DNA from: a virus
IMG/VR virus record: IMGVR_UViG_3300047478_000080
Coordinates: 1-20,675 of that record
Reading direction: 5' to 3' (one strand)
Length of the DNA: 20,675 nt
The first letter of the stretch is position 1; the number at the start of each line of letters is the position of its first letter. A program made the translations under genes and the position numbers. Below, piece by piece: positions 15,582-20,675 of the stretch. The notes beneath the pieces are model-generated. The model saw only the letters and a program-made list of their open reading frames with translations, searched no databases and was not told the origin of the DNA.

Positions 15582-18500
15582 TGTTCGAAGAAGAAGAGGA
15601 CCCACAGCAACCGGATGTTTCTGACAGCACTAGTTTGGCCTCACGGGAGATTGGTGACATTTATTCGCTTTCTGATTCTACACCCGAACAAGCCGCCGAC
15701 AACATTAACAAATCAAAAGCGCGTGGCCTGTCCCCCACTACTTATCGAGACCTTAAGGCTGACCCTCTTTCTGGGTTTACGGACAACGACAAACCAGAGA
15801 ATACTCATCCTGTAGTGGTTGATCGAATGATTCAATCCGAAGAACACGCAAGCGCCATGCAGAATGACGTTGGTCATTTTAATGCGATGAGAGACATTGT
15901 AAGCCATACGCTTGACACCATAAGAGGCAAAGACGTTGCACGTGATTTGTCTAATCTTCGCTATCGTCAGTTGTCGGGCGAGACTCTAACAAATGAAGAA
16001 GAGTTTAATGTTGTACTGTACAACGCACGACTCGATGCTTTAAACAAGCAAAGAGAGAAATACGGCCTTGGTACATTTGCGAGTTTGCCCGGCGAAGTTA
16101 CTGCGATGTTTTACGACTTTGGTCGGGCGACAGTCCAGCAAGCACCGATACTTGGTAGCGCCATTGGCATCGGTGCTGTTACAGGCGCCGCAAGAGGAAT
16201 ACCGGGTGGACCAGCAGGAATAGGCGCAGGAGCGGCGACAGGTATCATCACCGGCGGATTGTTGGGTTTTGAAGCGGCTCAGATCGTAGATTTATATCAA
16301 CAGTCGGCGGGTACACTTTACAACGAGATTCATGTTTCTCCTGGTGACACTCCCCTTCCAGACGACCAAGCAAGAGTATTAGCAAAAGGCGGCGCACTTC
16401 TTATAGCCGGTGCCGGTCTTGCTGTTGGTCGAATGGTGCCCAAAAATGTACCGTGGGTCAATCGACTCATGAACGGTAAAGCATTTGCGAAGTTTGTCAC
16501 AAGCGCACAAGGTCAGACAATTAGAGAACTTGGTATCGCACTTGGTAAGTCTGCCACTGTCACGGGGTCTGTGACAGGAATACAGACCGCCATTGGCATT
16601 ATCACTCAAGAGATGGCCAAGACGTATGACGGAAACGAGGCGAGCTTTTACAAGGCAATGCAAAACTCAGCCGATAGGTTAGATGAAATAGCTGAAGGTG
16701 TCTTGAAGGGTGCCGCTGCTGGGGCAGCGTTTACCGGGGTCGCAAGAATTATAAAACCTGGGTCTAAGGGCGCACCCGTTCCCCCTCGTAGCGGTACGCC
16801 CGATGGTGGCCCAACTGTTATGAATGAGCCCCCGCCGTCAAGTCCTCGTGGTAAACCGGGCGCAGGACAAGTCATTGACATTACTCCGTCTAGCAACCTC
16901 CCTATTGTCGTCAAAGGTACACAAGCCATTCAACTTCAAACTGCACTCGAACACGTGAGTAAAGTCACAAGCGAGACAGTGGCGGCGAAGCACTTACCGG
17001 ACGACATGGACGCCATCAGACAGCAGACCTTTAAAGACGCTGGTGTCTCTCACATTAACATTGACAAAGACGAACTCAACAAGTGGGCGGACAGTGAGAA
17101 AAAAGCCGAAGCCGCAAGAAAATTACTTGGCACCAAAGAACTTGCCGAGGCGGTAGTAAACTCTCCAATTCGTTTAGAGTCCTATAAGTTCTCAAGGTTA
17201 GTCGATCAATTCCCAGAAGTAGCCGCACTTGCTAAACCGTCCCCCGATGGTATTTCAGCGCAGCGATTTCGTGAACTAGTTGATGAAGCGGAGAAAAAAC
17301 GCAAGGAGATTAAAACCGAATCAGATACAGGGTTATTACCAGAAGGTACGCCTGTTCAGCAACGAGAGATTCGCACAATAGACGAGCAGATCACAGGTGA
17401 AGAGTCATACTTAGAACAACCCACGTTTACCGAAGATATGAACAAGGTGCTACCGAAGTCTGAGATTTTGCGAGTAAACGCTGCACAAACTATTGTTCGC
17501 GCACAGATGGCTGATGAGATCAAAGGCGCCGCAAAAGATAAACCCGACGAGATCACCTTAAACACTGCAAAAACCAAGGCCGCTGGAAGATTGATGCGCA
17601 AAGAGCTTGAAAAAACTATTCGCCTTAAGTCTTTTGAGGAGATGGTTGACGAAGACGTTTATACCGATGAGATGTTAAAACTCAGAGCAGAAGCAGCCAA
17701 AGCCGCACGAACTGAACCGGGGATATTTGATGTAACATCCGTTCAACATGAGTTGACCAAACTAATTGACCGCGAAAAAGATATACAATCCAGAACAGGA
17801 GACGATGCAATCAAGGCCATTAAAGCCGCTGACGAGGCCGACAGCAAGTGGGAGAAGGTGACGCTCGAAGAGATCGAGAAGTCAGCACTCGCTAAAGCAT
17901 ATGAGGATATTTCAAAGCTACACCTCAAAGAGCTTAAAGTAATTGTAAACAAGCACTATGGCGCGTTTAAGTCAGGTGTTAAGCGCATGGCACTTCCGAT
18001 TGTTCTATCGAAAGATCTTCAAATTAGAGCACGTACCCACATCGGCAAACTAAGAGTTATGGATTTAAACGTAAAGCAATGGGAGGTTGGTGAGCGCAAG
18101 TCTCAACGTAATTCGATTGATGCCGTTTTAAAAAACCAGCTCGAGTTAGCAGCCAGAGAGAAAGAAAACGCCGCATACAATATTCAATTAGCAAAGCAAA
18201 CCGTAATAGCTATGACCAGGGTTCAAAGAGCGTATGCTTGGATTGCGGCACTAAAAACACCAAAGGCACAGGCCGTTTTAGGGGTGAGCAGTACATACCT
18301 CAATGCTGTAAACGAGTTGCTTGATGTTTATAATTTTGACCCCTCGCTCAAGAACCAACACAAAGTTGACGCATATTCTAAGTTTGTAGACAAAATGATT
18401 TCGGAAGGTAAAGGAGATTTTGCAATCCCGCCCGAAGTGCAAAAGTGGCTCGATGTGCGCAAACACGCACAAGAACTAACAGTTGACCAGACGCTTTACC

Positions 18501-20675
18501 TTTATGACAAAATGAAAAACATTTTTCATCAGGCCAAACTTCATAATCGACTGTTGAGTGATTTCTCCAAAGACCAGCTAACGGCCACCAACGAAACAAT
18601 TGCCGCCGCTACTGAAAAAATATTAGTAAAACACCCGCAGTATGACGAGAGCAAGTCAGTCAAGCCAACTGTTAAATTACCAGACACTATCAATCTTGCG
18701 ACGTATATTAGAAGTGGCGACCTTTTTGACTTGTTCAACAATATTCAATTCATTGCCAAGGAGTTAGACCAAGGCGTAAATGCCGGGTTTTTTGCTGAGA
18801 TGATTTATCAACCTCTCGCTGGAACAGGTAAACACGAAGGACCTTATGGTTCCGCAGCAGAGGTCAAACTACACGCTGAAATATTTAAGGCGTGGGAAAA
18901 GGGTGTAAAAGAGTACGGCAAAAGAATTAAATACTTGGGTGTTGAGAGTGTTTTCGTACCAGAGTTTTCTAATATAGCCGAGCTAAATTATGGTAAACTT
19001 AAGAAGGTCGACCTGCTTGGTATGATTCGTCATCTTGGCAACGAGGACAACATCGAGGCTTTGACGAACTACAAAGTTAAAGGCCCAGACGGTAACATGG
19101 TCCAAGCGTTGTCGGTCGAGACGATTAAAGCTGTTATCGAACGTCACATGACTCAAAAAGACGTAGACCTCATTCAACACCACGAGTGGGACATGTACAA
19201 GAAACTAGCACCAAGACTTGTGGCGGTTCACAAGGTTACAACAGGTCTTGACCTTGAGTTAGTGAAACCGAAGCCGTTTAAACTTTTCGGCAAAGACTAC
19301 GAAGGCGGATACGCGCCGATAGAATACTCAGATGCTTCAACTAGTGAGAACATAGCCAGAATACACCAGGAGCTTTTAGAACTTGCCGACCCCAATAATG
19401 ATGTCAAACCCGTTCCATTCAGTGCGTTTGAGGGCATCGTTAGATCACCACACACCAAGGAAAGAAAAGGGTCCAATCGAACGGTAGCCTTAGATTTTGA
19501 AGCGATTGGTCGCGGGTTTCAAAACGTGGTTCACGATATAACCATGCGCGTACCTGTACGAGATGTTGTTGGTTATTTAAAGAACAAATCAAACCGTAAA
19601 CATATTGCGTCTGTTATTGGTCACGACAGATATATGACACTATTGAACCATGTCGTGTCACAGACTAACTCTTTGTCGGCCCAAGGGATGTTGTACAGCG
19701 AGAATCAAAAGAAGTTTCAGAGCATGATACAAAACGTAGAACAGTCGATAGGTATTGTTCACATTGCATACAACATTGGCTCAGTCGTTATGACTCTCTC
19801 TGGTGTTCCGCAGGCGTTAGGTGAAATGGGCGTCGTATCGGGAAAGAAACATTTGAGTAAAGTGGCGGCTAAGTTTGCATATGCGGCAACGCACGATTGG
19901 AAACTTTTTAACAAAATGATTGATCTTGCTAATGAGATTGACCCCTCGCTTAAAAAATCTCGCGAAGGGCTGGGAGAATTTACCACAAATCCGTTGTCTA
20001 AAATAGAACCCAAGAAGCGAGCTAATATGCTCACCTACTACGTGGGTAAAGCTCGCGAGGCAATGGTTACAGTTGCGTTTGAAAAGATACTTGGTACAAG
20101 CGACAACATTATGAAAACCATGGTAGCACTCGCAGCCTATGAGCAATATGTGGCTGGTGAAGCGCCCGGACATCCGCTTGAGAAAATTGTAGCAATGGAA
20201 CCTAGAGACTTAGACCTTGCTGCGAAGGGTTACGCTGCACAAATAAACGCTTCGACACTAATGACAGCAATGGACCTTGAGAAAGCTGCGATTCAAAAAA
20301 CGCCATACCTTAAGTCAACGGCGCGGTATTGGAACGAAGCCAGGGGCGCGTTAAATAGCAGGTTTCAAGACACTCGCGACATTAGAAACAGCAACACCAA
20401 AATGGTCGAGGCCATGAAGCGCGGTGACATATTAGAAGCCGTGGCACATTCAAGAGACGCCAACGACACATCAGTACGAATGATATATATCGCTGTTTTG
20501 ACTTACATGGTTTCGCAACTAGCAAGACTTAAAAACCCCGTGATCTCTGAAGAAGAAGAGCAAGAGGGCACAGAACTTACAGGTAGTGAGACGATTAAAA
20601 ACTTACCGTCGTTTCTGCTCAGACAGGTCACAACTGGCGAAGGTGTCGGGAATGTTTTATCTCATACTTACGGCG
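15581..20675 (+). CDS. Giant internal virion protein (gp16-like), partial
   Basis: The frame is open from ATG 15581 to the window edge, at least 1,698 codons, and the end is missing. AGGTGG (15569-15574) is a good ribosome binding site; TAATG overlaps the previous stop. The N-terminus is acidic. Residues 186-230 (start APILGSAIGIGAVTG), 266-285, 318-345 and 370-392 are Gly/Ala-rich hydrophobic segments that could insert in membranes. Then come long charged helices. Near 1148-1249, IRHLGNEDN, HHEWDMYKKLAPRL and YEGGYAPIEYSD resemble a module I know from very large phage polyvalent or internal proteins. Further hydrophobic stretches lie at about 1390-1415 and 1634-1650. T7 gp16 (1,318 aa) is shorter. 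No transglycosylase (Glu plus GxxQ-type) signature or RNA polymerase motif was seen. It is probably the ejected channel protein. Confidence 0.78.
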   Translation, partial: MFEEEEDPQQPDVSDSTSLASREIGDIYSLSDSTPEQAADNINKSKARGLSPTTYRDLKADPLSGFTDNDKPENTHPVVVDRMIQSEEHASAMQNDVGHFNAMRDIVSHTLDTIRGKDVARDLSNLRYRQLSGETLTNEEEFNVVLYNARLDALNKQREKYGLGTFASLPGEVTAMFYDFGRATVQQAPILGSAIGIGAVTGAARGIPGGPAGIGAGAATGIITGGLLGFEAAQIVDLYQQSAGTLYNEIHVSPGDTPLPDDQARVLAKGGALLIAGAGLAVGRMVPKNVPWVNRLMNGKAFAKFVTSAQGQTIRELGIALGKSATVTGSVTGIQTAIGIITQEMAKTYDGNEASFYKAMQNSADRLDEIAEGVLKGAAAGAAFTGVARIIKPGSKGAPVPPRSGTPDGGPTVMNEPPPSSPRGKPGAGQVIDITPSSNLPIVVKGTQAIQLQTALEHVSKVTSETVAAKHLPDDMDAIRQQTFKDAGVSHINIDKDELNKWADSEKKAEAARKLLGTKELAEAVVNSPIRLESYKFSRLVDQFPEVAALAKPSPDGISAQRFRELVDEAEKKRKEIKTESDTGLLPEGTPVQQREIRTIDEQITGEESYLEQPTFTEDMNKVLPKSEILRVNAAQTIVRAQMADEIKGAAKDKPDEITLNTAKTKAAGRLMRKELEKTIRLKSFEEMVDEDVYTDEMLKLRAEAAKAARTEPGIFDVTSVQHELTKLIDREKDIQSRTGDDAIKAIKAADEADSKWEKVTLEEIEKSALAKAYEDISKLHLKELKVIVNKHYGAFKSGVKRMALPIVLSKDLQIRARTHIGKLRVMDLNVKQWEVGERKSQRNSIDAVLKNQLELAAREKENAAYNIQLAKQTVIAMTRVQRAYAWIAALKTPKAQAVLGVSSTYLNAVNELLDVYNFDPSLKNQHKVDAYSKFVDKMISEGKGDFAIPPEVQKWLDVRKHAQELTVDQTLYLYDKMKNIFHQAKLHNRLLSDFSKDQLTATNETIAAATEKILVKHPQYDESKSVKPTVKLPDTINLATYIRSGDLFDLFNNIQFIAKELDQGVNAGFFAEMIYQPLAGTGKHEGPYGSAAEVKLHAEIFKAWEKGVKEYGKRIKYLGVESVFVPEFSNIAELNYGKLKKVDLLGMIRHLGNEDNIEALTNYKVKGPDGNMVQALSVETIKAVIERHMTQKDVDLIQHHEWDMYKKLAPRLVAVHKVTTGLDLELVKPKPFKLFGKDYEGGYAPIEYSDASTSENIARIHQELLELADPNNDVKPVPFSAFEGIVRSPHTKERKGSNRTVALDFEAIGRGFQNVVHDITMRVPVRDVVGYLKNKSNRKHIASVIGHDRYMTLLNHVVSQTNSLSAQGMLYSENQKKFQSMIQNVEQSIGIVHIAYNIGSVVMTLSGVPQALGEMGVVSGKKHLSKVAAKFAYAATHDWKLFNKMIDLANEIDPSLKKSREGLGEFTTNPLSKIEPKKRANMLTYYVGKAREAMVTVAFEKILGTSDNIMKTMVALAAYEQYVAGEAPGHPLEKIVAMEPRDLDLAAKGYAAQINASTLMTAMDLEKAAIQKTPYLKSTARYWNEARGALNSRFQDTRDIRNSNTKMVEAMKRGDILEAVAHSRDANDTSVRMIYIAVLTYMVSQLARLKNPVISEEEEQEGTELTGSETIKNLPSFLLRQVTTGEGVGNVLSHTYG

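Noticed and set aside
19817-20173. Minus-strand frames near the right end, up to 118 codons
   Set aside because: They are antisense to the continuous giant internal-protein gene and show only Cys/Leu/His-rich random composition.
15581-20675. Virion RNA polymerase or lytic transglycosylase inside the giant protein
   Set aside because: I looked for polymerase palm/finger-type motifs and for the catalytic Glu with GxxQ pattern and saw none in the visible part; the missing end cannot be judged.

Overview
The window looks like the left part of the late (structural) region of a tailed double-stranded DNA bacteriophage with a short, T7-type tail (podovirus). All supported genes lie on the + strand and are tightly packed. 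Most junctions are 1-50 nt overlaps or gaps under 30 nt; the longest gap, 87 nt, follows the terminase gene. Most genes have Shine-Dalgarno sites, so the host is a bacterium. No host gene, tRNA, integrase, transposase or CRISPR array is visible. Base composition looks mid-range and slightly AT-rich (judged by eye, not counted). The Asp-rich repeat protein resembles fibre-like proteins I associate with uncultured marine phages, so a marine Gram-negative host is a guess only.

Layout. 1-494 is a non-coding block of tandem repeats: a 17-bp pyrimidine-rich repeat at the left edge, then AT-rich iteron-like repeats, then a degenerate copy of the pyrimidine repeat directly before the first gene. 495-2910 holds the DNA-packaging genes (small and large terminase). 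2998-3495 is a small unknown gene with a TTG start. 3492-5219 is the portal (head-tail connector). 5220-7175 encodes a long repetitive protein with a signal-peptide-like N-terminus. 7182-7499 is a small Bbp19-like gene. 7465-8235 is a probable scaffolding protein, 8248-9273 the major capsid protein, 9301-9738 a Bbp16-like capsid cement protein and 9740-10003 a small unknown. 10028-13212 holds the two tail-tube/nozzle proteins (T7 gp11-like and gp12-like). 13212 to the right edge holds three internal virion (ejection) proteins like T7 gp14, gp15 and gp16. The last starts at 15581 and stays open to the window end (at least 1,698 codons).

How it works together. Terminase would pump DNA through the portal into a shell built from major capsid protein on the scaffold and stabilised by the cement protein. 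The gp11-like and gp12-like proteins would close the portal and form the short tail. The three internal proteins would be packed in the head and ejected to make a channel through the cell envelope. Tail and internal proteins are T7-like, but terminase lies upstream of the portal and the cement and small genes resemble those of Bordetella phage BPP-1. The phage therefore belongs to a non-T7 podovirus group with a shared tail and ejection module.

The least ordinary parts are the repeat-dense leader at 1-494, the signal-peptide-bearing repeat protein between portal and scaffold, two hairpins at ribosome binding sites, and the very large ejection protein. I found no clear anti-phage, toxin or other accessory system.
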